A DNA stretch of 64,000 nucleotides from Actinomyces massiliensis 4401292 (GTDB lineage: Bacteria > Actinomycetota > Actinomycetes > Actinomycetales > Actinomycetaceae), in NCBI RefSeq assembly GCF_000269805.1, contig NZ_JH711483.1, forward strand, positions 368,022 through 432,021, read 5' to 3'. The notes beneath the pieces were generated by a model. It saw only the letters and a program-made list of their open reading frames with translations. It was not told the origin of the DNA and did not search any database. This document shows, piece after piece, positions 8,319-17,917 of the stretch. Each line of letters starts with the position of its first letter. Position 1 is the stretch's first letter. A program made the position numbers and the translations under genes.

Positions 8319-9226
8319 GATCGGGACTCCTGTGATGCTGCTCGGGGCTCGGGTAGGGAAGCCGCCCGGGCCGGTTCTGAAACGTCTGAGGCTTCCGCGA
8401 CTTCTGCGGGACCGGCCGGGTCGATGGGGCCGCCGGCCGCTGTGGTCGCTGCGTCCGCTGCGGTTGCTGTATTGAGCGGGCCGATCGGGCTGAGCGAGCT
8501 GATCGGCGTCGAGGGGAAGGGCAGCATGTCCGTGACTCCGACGGTCTCAGTGGGCGGTCCGGCGGCTACCAGTGCCCGCACCCGATCGGCCGTGGCGGCG
8601 TCGATCTCGGGCAGGGTCATGGAGATCGCCTCCACCAGGTGGGCGTAGGGGGAGCCGGCGTCCACCAGGGCGCTGCGCAGCACCTCAATGCCCTCACGAT
8701 GGCTGGACAGCAGCGTCTGGGCGATCTCGTCGCCGCTGCGCGCGGACAGCTCCAGCACCACGGGCAGGTAGTCGGGCAGCTCATCGGCGGCCATCTCGTA
8801 GCCGGCCGCCGCCAGCGCCTGCTTGAAGGCCAGCAGCGCCGCCCCGCGGTGACGGGTGTCGCCCACCGCGTAGTAGGTCAGGTACAGGCAGCAGCGCCGC
8901 CTCCGATCGAAGGTCTCCACGTAGTGCTCGGCCAGCACGCGGGCGCCCCAGGAGCGAGCAGTGGCCACGAACTCCTCCACGGGGGCGGCGACCGCTGCGG
9001 GCGGGGCATCCGGGCCGGTCAGGGCGGCCTCGACCGCCTCCAGCCGCGCCTGAAGGGCGTCCTCGGCCGGGTAGTCCAGCAGCAGGGAGGCGGCCATGTG
9101 CACCGTCGCCCGCTGCGGCGCCGTGAGCGCCACCCGCTCGGGCGCCGCCAGTAGGCGCGGCGCCCGCACGAAGGAGGGCGTGCGGACCCTCGTGGGGTTT
9201 CTCTTGGGGGTTCTCTTAGGGATCAT
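8315..9226 (-). CDS. narJ: nitrate reductase molybdenum cofactor assembly chaperone
   Basis: NarJ is a cytoplasmic chaperone that holds apo-NarGH while the Mo cofactor and Fe-S clusters are inserted; it is not part of the final enzyme. Residues about 40-210 carry the NarJ/TorD-type fold, with ASLLLDYPAED, a YVETFDRRRRCCLYLTYYAVGDTRHRG-like core and DELPDYLPVVLELSA. The C-terminal 70 residues are Ala/Ser/Pro-rich and probably disordered, making it longer (303) than the usual 220-240. Start and stop overlap narH and narI by 4 nt each. Confidence 0.92.
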   Translation of the reverse strand: MIPKRTPKRNPTRVRTPSFVRAPRLLAAPERVALTAPQRATVHMAASLLLDYPAEDALQARLEAVEAALTGPDAPPAAVAAPVEEFVATARSWGARVLAEHYVETFDRRRRCCLYLTYYAVGDTRHRGAALLAFKQALAAAGYEMAADELPDYLPVVLELSARSGDEIAQTLLSSHREGIEVLRSALVDAGSPYAHLVEAISMTLPEIDAATADRVRALVAAGPPTETVGVTDMLPFPSTPISSLSPIGPLNTATAADAATTAAGGPIDPAGPAEVAEASDVSEPARAASLPEPRAASQESRS

Positions 9227-10869
9227 GGTCGGCCGCTTCCGACCGGGGAGCCGACCTCGACCACGGAGTCGATTCCGATCCCGGCCCCGGCCTTGTCCGG
9301 GCCCGCGGCCGGCACCGGATCGCGGCGCACCGTCGGCGTCGGCAGGAGCACCGGAGTAGAACCCGGCCGTCCGTGGAAGGAGGAGACGTCGGAATGGCAG
9401 CCGGCCGGGGCGCCCTCGCCCAGCAGCGTGCGCACGTCCGCGCCCATCGCCTCCATGCCGCGGGGGATCTCCGGCTTGGAGGTGGGGATGACGTAGCGGT
9501 CGTCGTACTTGGCGATGGCCAGTAGACGGTACATGTCCTCCAGCTCCTGTCCACTCATGCCCACCGAGGCGGCGATGGCCGGGTTCGCCTCGCGCTCCAG
9601 ACGCACCTCACGCATATGGGAGCGCATGGCCGCCAGGCGGCGCAGGGAGCGCTCGACCGGGTCGGTATCCCCGGCGGTGAACAGTCCGGCCAGGTACTCC
9701 AGCGGGATGCGCATCTCGGCCACGGCCGTCAGCAGCACCCTGTGGTCCTCGCCGTCCAGTCCCGCGGCCGCGACCTCATCGACGAGGGGGCTCAGCGGCG
9801 GGATGTACCACACCATCGGCATGGTCCGGTACTCGGGGTGCAGCGGCAGGGCCACCTCGTAGGTGGTGATGAGGTCCCAGATGGGCGAGGCCTGAGCCGC
9901 GGTGATCCAGGTCTCGGGCACGCCCTCGGCGCGGGCCGCCCGGATGACGTCGGGATCGTGCGGGTCCATGAGGATCTCGCGCTGGGCCATGTAGAGGTCC
10001 CGCGGGTCCTTGACGGCGGCGGCCTGGGAGACGCGGTCGGCGTCGTAGAGCAGGACGCCCAGGTAGCGCAGGCGCCCCACGCAGGTCTCCGAGCACACGG
10101 TCGGCTGGCCGATCTCCAGGCGCGGGTAGCACAGGGTGCACTTCTCGGCCTTGCCGGTGGCGTGATTGAAGTAGACCTTCTTGTAGGGGCAGGCGGACAC
10201 GCACATGCGCCAGCCGCGGCAGGCGTCCTGATCCACCAGGACGATGCCGTCCTCGGTGCGCTTGTACATGGCGCCCGACGGGCAGGCGGATACGCAGGTG
10301 GGGTTCAGGCAGTGCTCGCAGATGCGCGGCAGGTAGAACATGAAGGTCTGGTCGATCTGGTGCTGGACCTTCTCGCTCATGCCCGCCAGGACCGGATCGT
10401 CCGCCAGGGTCTCGGTGGAACCGCCCAGGTCGTCGTCCCAGTTGGGTCCCCACTGGATCGTGGGCATGTACTCGCCCGTGAGCTGGGACTTCGCCCGGGC
10501 CACCGGGAGGGTGGGGGAGTCCTTGGGCGCGGACAGTAGACGGTCGTACTCGTAGGTCCACGGCTCGTAGTAGTCCTCGACGCCCGGCATGTCCGGGTTG
10601 GAGAAGATCTGCGCGAGACGGCGCAGACGACCTCCGGAGCGGGGCACCAGGCGGCCGCCCGGGGTGCGGGTCCAGCCGCCCTTCCAGCGCTCCTGATCCT
10701 CCCAGCCGCGCGGGTAGCCGACGCCGGGACGGGTCTCGACGTTGTTGAACCACATGTACTCGGTGCCCTCGCGGTTCGTCCACGCCTGCTTGCACGTGAC
10801 CGAGCACGTGTGGCAGCCGATGCACTTGTCGAGGTTCATCACCATCGCGATCTGGGCCATCACCTTCAT
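9223..10869 (-). CDS. narH: respiratory nitrate reductase beta subunit (Fe-S)
   Basis: NarH relays electrons from NarI to NarG through three [4Fe-4S] and one [3Fe-4S] clusters. The 548-residue protein shows CIGCHTCSVTC from Cys16, then CEHCLNPTCVSACP, CRGWRMCVSACP (Trp in place of the second Cys, the hallmark of the 3Fe cluster), and a last group CTLCYPRLEIGQPTVCSETC. ATG 10869 is chosen because it overlaps the narG stop by one base and begins the conserved MKVMAQIAMVMNLDKCIGC. The reading frame stays open far upstream, but that part is only antisense shadow of narG composition. Confidence 0.95.
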   Translation of the reverse strand: MKVMAQIAMVMNLDKCIGCHTCSVTCKQAWTNREGTEYMWFNNVETRPGVGYPRGWEDQERWKGGWTRTPGGRLVPRSGGRLRRLAQIFSNPDMPGVEDYYEPWTYEYDRLLSAPKDSPTLPVARAKSQLTGEYMPTIQWGPNWDDDLGGSTETLADDPVLAGMSEKVQHQIDQTFMFYLPRICEHCLNPTCVSACPSGAMYKRTEDGIVLVDQDACRGWRMCVSACPYKKVYFNHATGKAEKCTLCYPRLEIGQPTVCSETCVGRLRYLGVLLYDADRVSQAAAVKDPRDLYMAQREILMDPHDPDVIRAARAEGVPETWITAAQASPIWDLITTYEVALPLHPEYRTMPMVWYIPPLSPLVDEVAAAGLDGEDHRVLLTAVAEMRIPLEYLAGLFTAGDTDPVERSLRRLAAMRSHMREVRLEREANPAIAASVGMSGQELEDMYRLLAIAKYDDRYVIPTSKPEIPRGMEAMGADVRTLLGEGAPAGCHSDVSSFHGRPGSTPVLLPTPTVRRDPVPAAGPDKAGAGIGIDSVVEVGSPVGSGRP

Positions 10870-13800
10870 CAGAAGGTCACCTCCTGGTTGCTGCGGCGAC
10901 GGATGAGGGTGACCTCGTCGCGGTTGTTGCCGGTGGGGCCGATGTAGTTGAAGGCGTAGGACAGCTGGGCGTAGCCGCCGGCGAAATGGCTCGGCTTGAG
11001 CACGATGCGGGTCAGCGAGTTGTGCGTGCCGCCGCGGCGCCCGCTGGTCTCGGTCACCGGGGTGTTCATGGTGCGCTCCTGGGCGTGGTGCATGAAGACC
11101 ATGCCCTCGGGGATGCGGTGGGAGACGATCGCCCGAGCCGCCACGATGCCGTTGCGGTTGTAGGCCTCGACCCACTCGTTGTCCCTGACCCCGATCTTCT
11201 CGGCGTCGGCCGGGCTCATCCAGATGGTCTGGCCGCCCCGGCCCAGCGTGAGCATGTGGAGGTTGTCGTAGTACTGGGAGTGGATCGCCCACTTGTTGTG
11301 GACCGTCAAGTACCGCACCGCCACCTGCGCGGTGCCGACCGGCGAGGTGGAGACCGATCCAGGTGCGGCCTCGCCGTACAGGGAGGCGTAGTCCAGCGGT
11401 GGCCGGAAGGCGGGCAGGGCCTCGCCCATGTCCCGCATCCAGTCGTGGTCGAGGTAGTAGTGCATGCGACCGGTCAGGGTGTGCCACGGCTTGGCGTGCT
11501 CGACGTTGACGACGAAGGCGGAGTAGCGCCGCCCTCCATGCTCGGAGCCGGACCACTCGGGCGTGGTGATGACCGGCTGCGGCTTGATCTGGGTGTCGGC
11601 GAAGGTGATCTGCTTGCCGGCCTCCTCCTCGCTCAGCTCGATCAGCGGAGTGCCGGTGCGCTTGGACAGCGTTCCCCAGCCCTGGGTGGCCAGGCGGCCG
11701 TTGGTCGCCCCCGACATGTGCATGACCGCGTCGCCGGCCTTGATCGGGGTATCGACGAGCGGGCGGTTCTCCCCGGCGCCGCGGCCGGTGCCGTGGGCGC
11801 GGCGGAGCTTGTCCATCTCCTTGTCGGCGATCAGCATGATGCCCTTGGCCGGGATCCCCGGCTTCTCCACCAGCGGGCCGATCGTGTCGAACTTGTTGAG
11901 GATCTGGGTGTAGTCGCGTTCGACGGGCACCAGCTTGGGCATGGTGACCCCCGGCACCCACTCCTGCGGCAGCGAGGAGATGTCGCCGTGCGGCATCGTC
12001 ATGGCGTCGGGGGTGTCGTGGGTCAGCGGGACCGCGACGACGTCGGTCTGGGCGCCGAGGTACTGCGGCGCCCAGGCGCTGACCATGGCGGCCAGCTGGC
12101 GGTAGATGTCGAAGTCGCTGCGGGCCTCCCACGGCGGGTCGATGGCCGCGTTGAAGGAGTGGATGAAGGGGTGCATGTCCGTGGTGGACAGGTCGTACTT
12201 CTCGTACCAGGTGGCCGCCGGCAGGACGACGTCGGAGTGCAGCGTGGTGGACGTGTTGCGGAAGTCCGCCGTCCACATGAGGTCGAGCTTGCCCTCCGGG
12301 GCCTTATCGCGCCACGTCATGGACACCGGCCGGCGTCCCGGAGGCGTCTCGGCGGCATTGACGTCGCCCCCCGTGCCCACCATGTGGCGCAGGAAGAACT
12401 CAGTGCCCTTGGCCGAGCTCCCCAGCAGGTTGGTGCGCCAGGAGGCCAGGATGCGGGGGAAGTTCTCCGGGGCGTCGGGGTCCTCCGCCGCGAATCGCAG
12501 CTGGCCGCGCGTCAGCTGGTCCACGACGTAGTCCTTGGGTGCCATGCCGGCGTGCCGGGCCTGCTGTCCCAGCAGGAGGGGATTGCGGTTGAAGGTCGGG
12601 TACGACGGCGTCCACCCGCGCTTCATGGCCTCGACCATGGTGTCCGAGACGGTCTTGCCGGCCAGCACCCCCGGACCCAGCGGGGAGGCGAGGCGCTCGG
12701 CGGGAGTGTCGTCGTAGCGCCACTGGTCGGTGGTCAGATACCAGAAGCCCGTGGAGATCATCTGGCGGGGCGGCCGCTGCCAGTCCAGGGCGAAGGCGAA
12801 CTGCGCCCAGCCGGCGATGGGGCGGACCTTCTCCTGACCCACGTAATGGGCCCAGCCGCCGCCGTTGACGCCCTGGGTGCCGCACATGGAGGTCAGCGCC
12901 AGAATCGAGCGGTAGATCTCATCGGCGTGGTAGTAGTGATTGATGCCCGCGCCCATGAGTACCTGGGAGCGGCCCTTGGATTCGACGGCATTGGTGGCGA
13001 ACTCGCGGGCCACGCGGATCATGGCCGGTGCCGGCACGCCGGTGAGCTCGCTCGCCCACGCCGGGGTGCCGGGCACGGTGGCGTCGTGGTAGTCCTCGGG
13101 CCACTGACCCGGCAGGCCCGCCCGGTGGACGCTGTAGTTGGCCAGGAGCAGGTCGTAGACGGTCGTCACCAGACGGCCGTCGGACAGGCGGGTGGCGGGC
13201 ACGCCCCGGTGCAGGACGCCGCCGCCCACAGAGCCGGTGGGCGTGGTGGAGCCGGGCAGGTCGAAGCGGGGCAGGAGCACCTCGACGCCCTCGACGGGCG
13301 AGGTCGTGGTGCCCAGCTCGGCGATGCTCATGATCGGGGAGATGCCCTCCATGAGCAGGTTCCACTTGCCCTCGCCCTCGGGGGTGAAGCGGTCGGCCAG
13401 GGTGCCGCCGGGATCGGTCGGGCCGCGATCGCGGTCCCACACCAGGGGCCGGAAGTCGTTCTTCGGCTGCCCGTCGGCCGTGCCCGGCACGCCGTCCGCG
13501 GTCAGGAAGCGGCCGGGAACGTACCCGCCGCCATCGGGCGAGGCGTCGAGCTCCAGCAGGAAGGGGGAGTCGGTGTAGCGCCGCATGTACTCCATGAAGT
13601 ACGGCTCGTGGCGGGCGACGTGGAACTCCTTGAGGATGACGTGACCCATGGCCATGGCCATGGCGCCGTCGGTGCCGGGGGCCACGCGCAGCCACTGGTC
13701 GGCGAATTTGGTGTTGTCCGCGTAGTCGGGGGAGACCACCACGACCTTCTGCCCGTGATAACGGGCCTCGGTCATGAAATGGGCGTCCGGCGTGCGGGTC

Positions 13801-14630
13801 AGGGGCAGGTTCGAGCCCCACATGATGAGGTACTGGGAGTTGTACCAGTCGCCCGCTTCGGGGACGTCGGTCTGGTCGCCGAACACCTGCGGCGAGGCCG
13901 GGGGCAGATCGGCGTACCAGTCGTAGAAGGACAGCATGGTGCCGCCGATGAGCTCGTGGAAGCGGCCGCCGGCCCCGTAGGAGAGCATGGACATGGCCGG
14001 GATGACCGAGAAGCCGGCGCAGCGGTCGGGACCCCAGGTGCGAATGGTGTGGACGTAGGCCGCGGCGATGATCTCCATGGCGTCGTCCCAGCCCACGCGC
14101 ACCATGCCGCCCCTTCCGCGGGCGGACTTGTAGGCCTGTGAGATCTCGAGGTTGCTGGTGATATCGGCCCAGGCGGCCACGGCGTCGCCGTCGTGACGCT
14201 CCTTGGCATCGCGGAAGGCGTCGAGCAGCACGGAGCGCACATAGGGGTAGCGGATGCGCGTGGGCGAGTAGGTGTACCAGGAGAAGGCGGCGCCGCGGGG
14301 ACAGCCGCGGGGCTCGTACTCCGGCATGTCCGGGCCCGTGGTCGGGTAGTCGGTGATCTGCTTCTCCCAGGTGATGATCCCGTCGGTGACGTAGACCTCC
14401 CAGGCGCACGAGCCGGTGCAGTTCACCCCGTGGGTGGAGTGGACCATCTTGTCGTGGCTCCACCGGTGCCGGTAGAAGGTGTCGGCCTCGCGACCGCCCG
14501 TGAGGAAGAGACGGCGGGCGTCCGAGCTGGCCCGGCCGCGACGCAGGTAGGAGCCCAGGGCGAACAGCGCGGGGGTGTTCTCGACCTGCTTGTCGGGTCC
14601 GTCAACGAGAGGGTCGGTGAAGGTGGTCAT
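10869..14630 (-). CDS. narG: respiratory nitrate reductase alpha subunit (Mo-bisMGD)
   Basis: This is the catalytic subunit of the membrane-bound nitrate reductase, reducing nitrate to nitrite on the cytoplasmic side. The 1253-residue length is normal. The FS0 cluster ligand set is visible as H67, C71, C75 and C110 (HGVNCTGSCAWE and RGCPRG), with the same spacing as the well-studied enterobacterial enzyme. Conserved bis-MGD contact stretches include LIMWGSNLPLTRTPDAHF, GWDDAMEIIAAA and MWTADFRNTSTTLHSDVVLP. It leads the narGHJI operon and lies 121 bp after narK. The whole antisense strand is also open, as expected at this GC content. Confidence 0.97.
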   Translation of the reverse strand: MTTFTDPLVDGPDKQVENTPALFALGSYLRRGRASSDARRLFLTGGREADTFYRHRWSHDKMVHSTHGVNCTGSCAWEVYVTDGIITWEKQITDYPTTGPDMPEYEPRGCPRGAAFSWYTYSPTRIRYPYVRSVLLDAFRDAKERHDGDAVAAWADITSNLEISQAYKSARGRGGMVRVGWDDAMEIIAAAYVHTIRTWGPDRCAGFSVIPAMSMLSYGAGGRFHELIGGTMLSFYDWYADLPPASPQVFGDQTDVPEAGDWYNSQYLIMWGSNLPLTRTPDAHFMTEARYHGQKVVVVSPDYADNTKFADQWLRVAPGTDGAMAMAMGHVILKEFHVARHEPYFMEYMRRYTDSPFLLELDASPDGGGYVPGRFLTADGVPGTADGQPKNDFRPLVWDRDRGPTDPGGTLADRFTPEGEGKWNLLMEGISPIMSIAELGTTTSPVEGVEVLLPRFDLPGSTTPTGSVGGGVLHRGVPATRLSDGRLVTTVYDLLLANYSVHRAGLPGQWPEDYHDATVPGTPAWASELTGVPAPAMIRVAREFATNAVESKGRSQVLMGAGINHYYHADEIYRSILALTSMCGTQGVNGGGWAHYVGQEKVRPIAGWAQFAFALDWQRPPRQMISTGFWYLTTDQWRYDDTPAERLASPLGPGVLAGKTVSDTMVEAMKRGWTPSYPTFNRNPLLLGQQARHAGMAPKDYVVDQLTRGQLRFAAEDPDAPENFPRILASWRTNLLGSSAKGTEFFLRHMVGTGGDVNAAETPPGRRPVSMTWRDKAPEGKLDLMWTADFRNTSTTLHSDVVLPAATWYEKYDLSTTDMHPFIHSFNAAIDPPWEARSDFDIYRQLAAMVSAWAPQYLGAQTDVVAVPLTHDTPDAMTMPHGDISSLPQEWVPGVTMPKLVPVERDYTQILNKFDTIGPLVEKPGIPAKGIMLIADKEMDKLRRAHGTGRGAGENRPLVDTPIKAGDAVMHMSGATNGRLATQGWGTLSKRTGTPLIELSEEEAGKQITFADTQIKPQPVITTPEWSGSEHGGRRYSAFVVNVEHAKPWHTLTGRMHYYLDHDWMRDMGEALPAFRPPLDYASLYGEAAPGSVSTSPVGTAQVAVRYLTVHNKWAIHSQYYDNLHMLTLGRGGQTIWMSPADAEKIGVRDNEWVEAYNRNGIVAARAIVSHRIPEGMVFMHHAQERTMNTPVTETSGRRGGTHNSLTRIVLKPSHFAGGYAQLSYAFNYIGPTGNNRDEVTLIRRRSNQEVTF

Positions 14631-14751
14631 CGATGGTCTTTCACTGTGATGGTCAGCGGCTGTCGGTTCACTGGGGGCGGGCCGATATGCGCCCGGGAGG
14701 GGCGCCGCCCGGACGCTCCGGACCGGCCGTCCCGCCGTCGTCGGGAACGGA

Positions 14752-16083
14752 TCAGCCCGGGAAGGGAGCCCCCGGTCGGGCGTAGCGGATCCAGCAGATG
14801 ACGGCGCACAGGGCGCAGAAGGCCACGGAGATCCAGTACCAGGCGGTGGCGCCGAGCGAGGCGATGGCGACGCCCACGATGAAGGGGCCGAGGCTCGCGA
14901 TCGCGGCGGTGAAGCCGATGGCGCCGCCGGCCTGGCGCTTGGGCATGATCATCGGCATCTGCTTGAAGGTGCCGGCATTGCCCAGGCCGGAGAAGAAGAA
15001 CATCGCCAGCATCGACCACAGGAAGCCGGGGAACTGGGCCGGATCGGTGGGGTGGAGGAAGAACGTGGTCACTGCCAGGGTGACGCCCATGCCGACCACG
15101 GAGACGAAGGTCCAGATGGCGCCGCCGAACTTGTCGCACAGCGGACCCCAGCACATGCGGATGACCGAGCCGATGAGCGGGCCCAGGAACGCGTAGGTGG
15201 CTCCCAGGGGCAGGAGCGACTTGTCGAAGGTGGCGGCCAGCTCCGAGCTCGGCCCGTAGGTGTTCTTGATGAGCAGCCCGAACTGGGCTGCGAAGCCGGA
15301 GAACAGCCCGAAGGTCGCTACGTACATGAGGGTCATGTACCAGGTGTCGGGGTTGGAGAAGATGTCGATCTGCTGGCGGATGTTGGCCTTGACGGGCACA
15401 TCCTTGAGCAGGGTGAAGGCCAGGATCGCGGCCACGATGGTCCATGGTACGAAGAAGATCGCGACGTTGTGGACCCACACCTGGCCATCCTTGGCTTGCT
15501 GGGGCGCGATCCAGGTGATGCCGAACAGTCCGAAGCCCATGAGCCAGGGGCCCATGAGCTGGATGATGCTCATGCCCATATTGCCCACGCCCGCCTGGAT
15601 GCCCAGCGCGGTGCCGGCCAGGCGTCTGGGGAAGAAGTAGCCGGTGGAGGGCATGTAGCCGGAGAAGGAGCCGCCGCCGATGCCGCAGGCGAAGGCCAGC
15701 GCCATGAGCACCCCGAAACTGGTGCCGGTGTTCTGCACGGCGAAGAACCACCCCAGCATCGGCAGGGCGTAGAGCAGGGAGGAGTAGGCCACCAGCTTGC
15801 GCGTGCCGACGATGGGCGGCAGGAACATGTAGATGAAGCGGATAAGCCCGCAGGCCAGGCCCGGCATGGCGGCCAGCCAGTACAGCTGCCCCTCGGTGAG
15901 GGTGAAGCCGATCTCAGTGAGCTTGGGAGCGATGGCGCTGGGCAGGAACCAGACGCAGAACGCCAGGATCATCGAATAGGTGGTGATGATCAGGGTTCGC
16001 CAGGCGATGGGGGCCGACCAGTTCTCCGGCTCCTCCGGGTTCCAGTCGGTCAGGACCCGGCCTGTGGTGTCGAGCTTGCTCAT
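14752..16083 (-). CDS. narK: NarK-type nitrate/nitrite transporter (MFS)
   Basis: The 443-residue major-facilitator protein has about 12 hydrophobic helices and the nitrate-porter signature region GGSFSGYMPSTGYFFPRRLA followed by GTALGIQAGVGNMGMSIIQL. A second signature-like stretch, GLGNAGTFKQMPMI, lies near residue 350. It moves nitrate in and/or nitrite out. It precedes narGHJI on the same strand with a 121-bp gap and is likely co-induced. The promoter should lie in the 269-bp divergent gap shared with mog. The NarK subtype (symporter or antiporter) cannot be told from the sequence alone. Confidence 0.93.
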   Translation of the reverse strand: MSKLDTTGRVLTDWNPEEPENWSAPIAWRTLIITTYSMILAFCVWFLPSAIAPKLTEIGFTLTEGQLYWLAAMPGLACGLIRFIYMFLPPIVGTRKLVAYSSLLYALPMLGWFFAVQNTGTSFGVLMALAFACGIGGGSFSGYMPSTGYFFPRRLAGTALGIQAGVGNMGMSIIQLMGPWLMGFGLFGITWIAPQQAKDGQVWVHNVAIFFVPWTIVAAILAFTLLKDVPVKANIRQQIDIFSNPDTWYMTLMYVATFGLFSGFAAQFGLLIKNTYGPSSELAATFDKSLLPLGATYAFLGPLIGSVIRMCWGPLCDKFGGAIWTFVSVVGMGVTLAVTTFFLHPTDPAQFPGFLWSMLAMFFFSGLGNAGTFKQMPMIMPKRQAGGAIGFTAAIASLGPFIVGVAIASLGATAWYWISVAFCALCAVICWIRYARPGAPFPG

Positions 16084-16352
16084 GAGGCTCCTGTAGTGAC
16101 GTGGGGACGGAGCGCGGTCGCGGGCCTCGGGCCGCGTCGTCCGGGGCGGGCGCCACGAGATACGAGTCCTTGTGGCTCAGACCGACCCATGATGACGGAG
16201 CCGGTGCGCGCACGGGGAGAGTGCGCGTCGTATCCCGTCATTCCAATGGTTGTGCAAGGGACCTTTTTCACGGTGTGCGCCGTATTTAGCAAACATCATG
16301 TATCGTAATAAATGACGGTGCGCAGGCGGGGCGGCATCATTACGGTGGTCTC
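16084..16352. promoter_or_regulatory. divergent narK / mog control region
   Basis: The bases near 16250-16315 are the most AT-rich in this part of the window, as expected for promoters. On the minus strand TTTATTACG at 16312-16304 is followed by a string ending GATG that matches 15 of 19 positions with the sequence just upstream of the nitrite-reductase locus at 29548. A common nitrate/nitrite or oxygen-responsive regulator is possible. No standard FNR box is apparent. Confidence 0.4.
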
Positions 16353-16919
16353 ATGCGTCAAACCGCCGACAGTCCCCGTCATGATCAGCCCGCCGCCGAG
16401 GTCGTCCAGAAGACCCTTCATCCGTTGCCCGAGCCGGTTAAGGGCGCGGTCATCACCGTCTCCGATCGTTGCTTCAACGGGGAGCGCGAGGACGCCTCCG
16501 GGCCGCTCGCCGCTCAGCTCCTGGCCCGGCACGACGTCATCGTCGATGAGGTGCGCGTGGTGCCCGACGGGTCCGAGCCGGTGCGGGCGGCCATCGAGGT
16601 CGCCGTGGCCGCGGGCGCCCGGGTCGTGCTCACCACCGGGGGGACCGGGGTCACCCCGCGCGACCTCACCCCGGAGGGCACCGCGCCCCTGCTCGTGGCG
16701 CGGATGGAGGGCCTGGAGGAGCAGATCCGCGCCCACGGCCTGACCAAGACTCCGCTGGCCGGCCTGTCACGAGGGCTGGTGGGCGTCACGAGCCGCGGAG
16801 ACGACGGCGCCCTCGTGGTCAATGCGCCGGGATCGCGCGGCGGGGTCAAGGACACCGTGGCCGTCATCGGCCCCCTGGTGCCGCATGTCCTGGAACAGCT
16901 CGGCGGCGGCGACCACTGA
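16353..16919 (+). CDS. mog: molybdopterin adenylyltransferase-like protein (MogA/MoaB family)
   Basis: This enzyme class adenylates molybdopterin with MgATP before molybdate insertion by MoeA. The 188-residue product carries the family core: GAVITVSDRCFNGEREDASG near residues 30-50, VLTTGGTGVTPRDLTPE near 90-105 (the TGGTG substrate loop), and a C-terminal VVNAPGSRGGVKD stretch. It is transcribed away from narK and is the only Moco gene on the plus strand besides moaE. A leader of about 28 residues precedes the domain. Whether MogA- or MoaB-type is more apt is not separable by eye. Confidence 0.9.
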   Translation: MRQTADSPRHDQPAAEVVQKTLHPLPEPVKGAVITVSDRCFNGEREDASGPLAAQLLARHDVIVDEVRVVPDGSEPVRAAIEVAVAAGARVVLTTGGTGVTPRDLTPEGTAPLLVARMEGLEEQIRAHGLTKTPLAGLSRGLVGVTSRGDDGALVVNAPGSRGGVKDTVAVIGPLVPHVLEQLGGGDH

Positions 16920-17074
16920 GCACGCGAGCGCTCGTGGGCGTTCGTGGGCATTCGCGGGCGCTTGTGAGCACTGCTAAGGCGGCGATCCAAGCACCGATCG
17001 GGCCGCTGCTGGGCGGTTTACTGGGCCGCCACCAGGCACTGGCCGGTATCGCGGACTCGCCCGTTCGCATTGGC

Positions 17075-17917
17075 TCAGTGGCGGTCCCAGGCGCGGACGT
17101 CCTCCCACGTGTCCAAGTCGCGGGCCGCGGATCGCAGCTCTCCCAGATCCACATGGACCACCGACATGCCCCCCAGGGCCCGACGCACGGAGATGTCCCG
17201 CAGGGCCGCGCCCCCTGGCGCCACGCACTGCGTCAGTGCCGCTGTGCGGTAGACGCCGAGCAGGTACTGGACGTGGTCGCCATCCAGCGCGCAGGCGCCG
17301 TCCGCGTTCTGCGCGCTCCCGGCGGCCGCCACGAGAGCGGGGAGCCCGCGCCCGGACTCGGGCGCATCGCAGGTGACGACCGCGGTCAGCTCTGCCGGAG
17401 CCGCTGTGTGGGCTACGCGGGCAGCTGGTGCTGTGCTCCCGGGGGACCCGGGTAATTCGGGCGATCCTGAAGATCCTGAGGATTCGGCCAGTCGTGCGAG
17501 CCCGGCGGCGATACCGGCGACCGGGCCGCCCAGCGGCGGATCCTCCAGCGCGCGCAGGACGCCGGCGGGCAGCGCGACCTCTGCGGGCGCCACGACGACG
17601 ACGCGACCCACTGTCGCCACTGTCGCCACTGCCGGGCTGCGCTTCTCCGGCGCGGACCGCCCCGTCGGCTCGGCCCCGCTCGCCGGTTCAGCCAGATCGG
17701 TCAGCCCAGACAAGCCGGCCAGCACATGATCGAGCAGCCGGGCACCGCGCGCGACGACATCGGGCTTGGAGGCCCCGCCGAGCCGACGCCCGGTTCCGCC
17801 CGCCAGCACGACGACGTCGAGCCGTCCTCCATGGGCCGTGCCGGGCGGATCGGGTGAGCCCGTCGTGCTCCCGTTGCCGACTGCGGCGTCGCCCCCGCCG
17901 TCCGGTCCACTGGTCAC
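17075..17917 (-). CDS. mobA: MobA-like molybdenum cofactor guanylyltransferase
   Basis: The enzyme is predicted to attach GMP to molybdopterin, making the MGD cofactor needed by NarG. The nucleotide-binding signature VVLAGGTGRRLGGASKPD sits near residue 33 of 280, close to the MobA consensus LAGGxSxRMGxDK. Later family-like parts are EDPPLGGPVAGIAAGLARL, a VVTCDAP motif, and LLGVYRTAALTQCV near 235. GTG 17917 is chosen because it overlaps the pafA stop as GTGA, which implies translational coupling to the pupylation operon. Two low-complexity Pro/Ser/Gly insertions are present. The activity could instead be CMP or other nucleotidyl transfer. Confidence 0.8.
   Translation of the reverse strand: MTSGPDGGGDAAVGNGSTTGSPDPPGTAHGGRLDVVVLAGGTGRRLGGASKPDVVARGARLLDHVLAGLSGLTDLAEPASGAEPTGRSAPEKRSPAVATVATVGRVVVVAPAEVALPAGVLRALEDPPLGGPVAGIAAGLARLAESSGSSGSPELPGSPGSTAPAARVAHTAAPAELTAVVTCDAPESGRGLPALVAAAGSAQNADGACALDGDHVQYLLGVYRTAALTQCVAPGGAALRDISVRRALGGMSVVHVDLGELRSAARDLDTWEDVRAWDRH

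Noticed and set aside
10870-12276. Upstream extension of the narH frame inside narG
   Set aside because: The conserved NarH start is at 10869 with a 1-nt stop/start overlap; the extension is an out-of-frame reading of narG.
10986-14141. Very long open frame (1051 codons) on the plus strand across narG
   Set aside because: It is exactly antisense to a well-supported narG, is rich in Gly/Arg/His/Val typical of GC-driven shadow frames, and has no recognisable motif.
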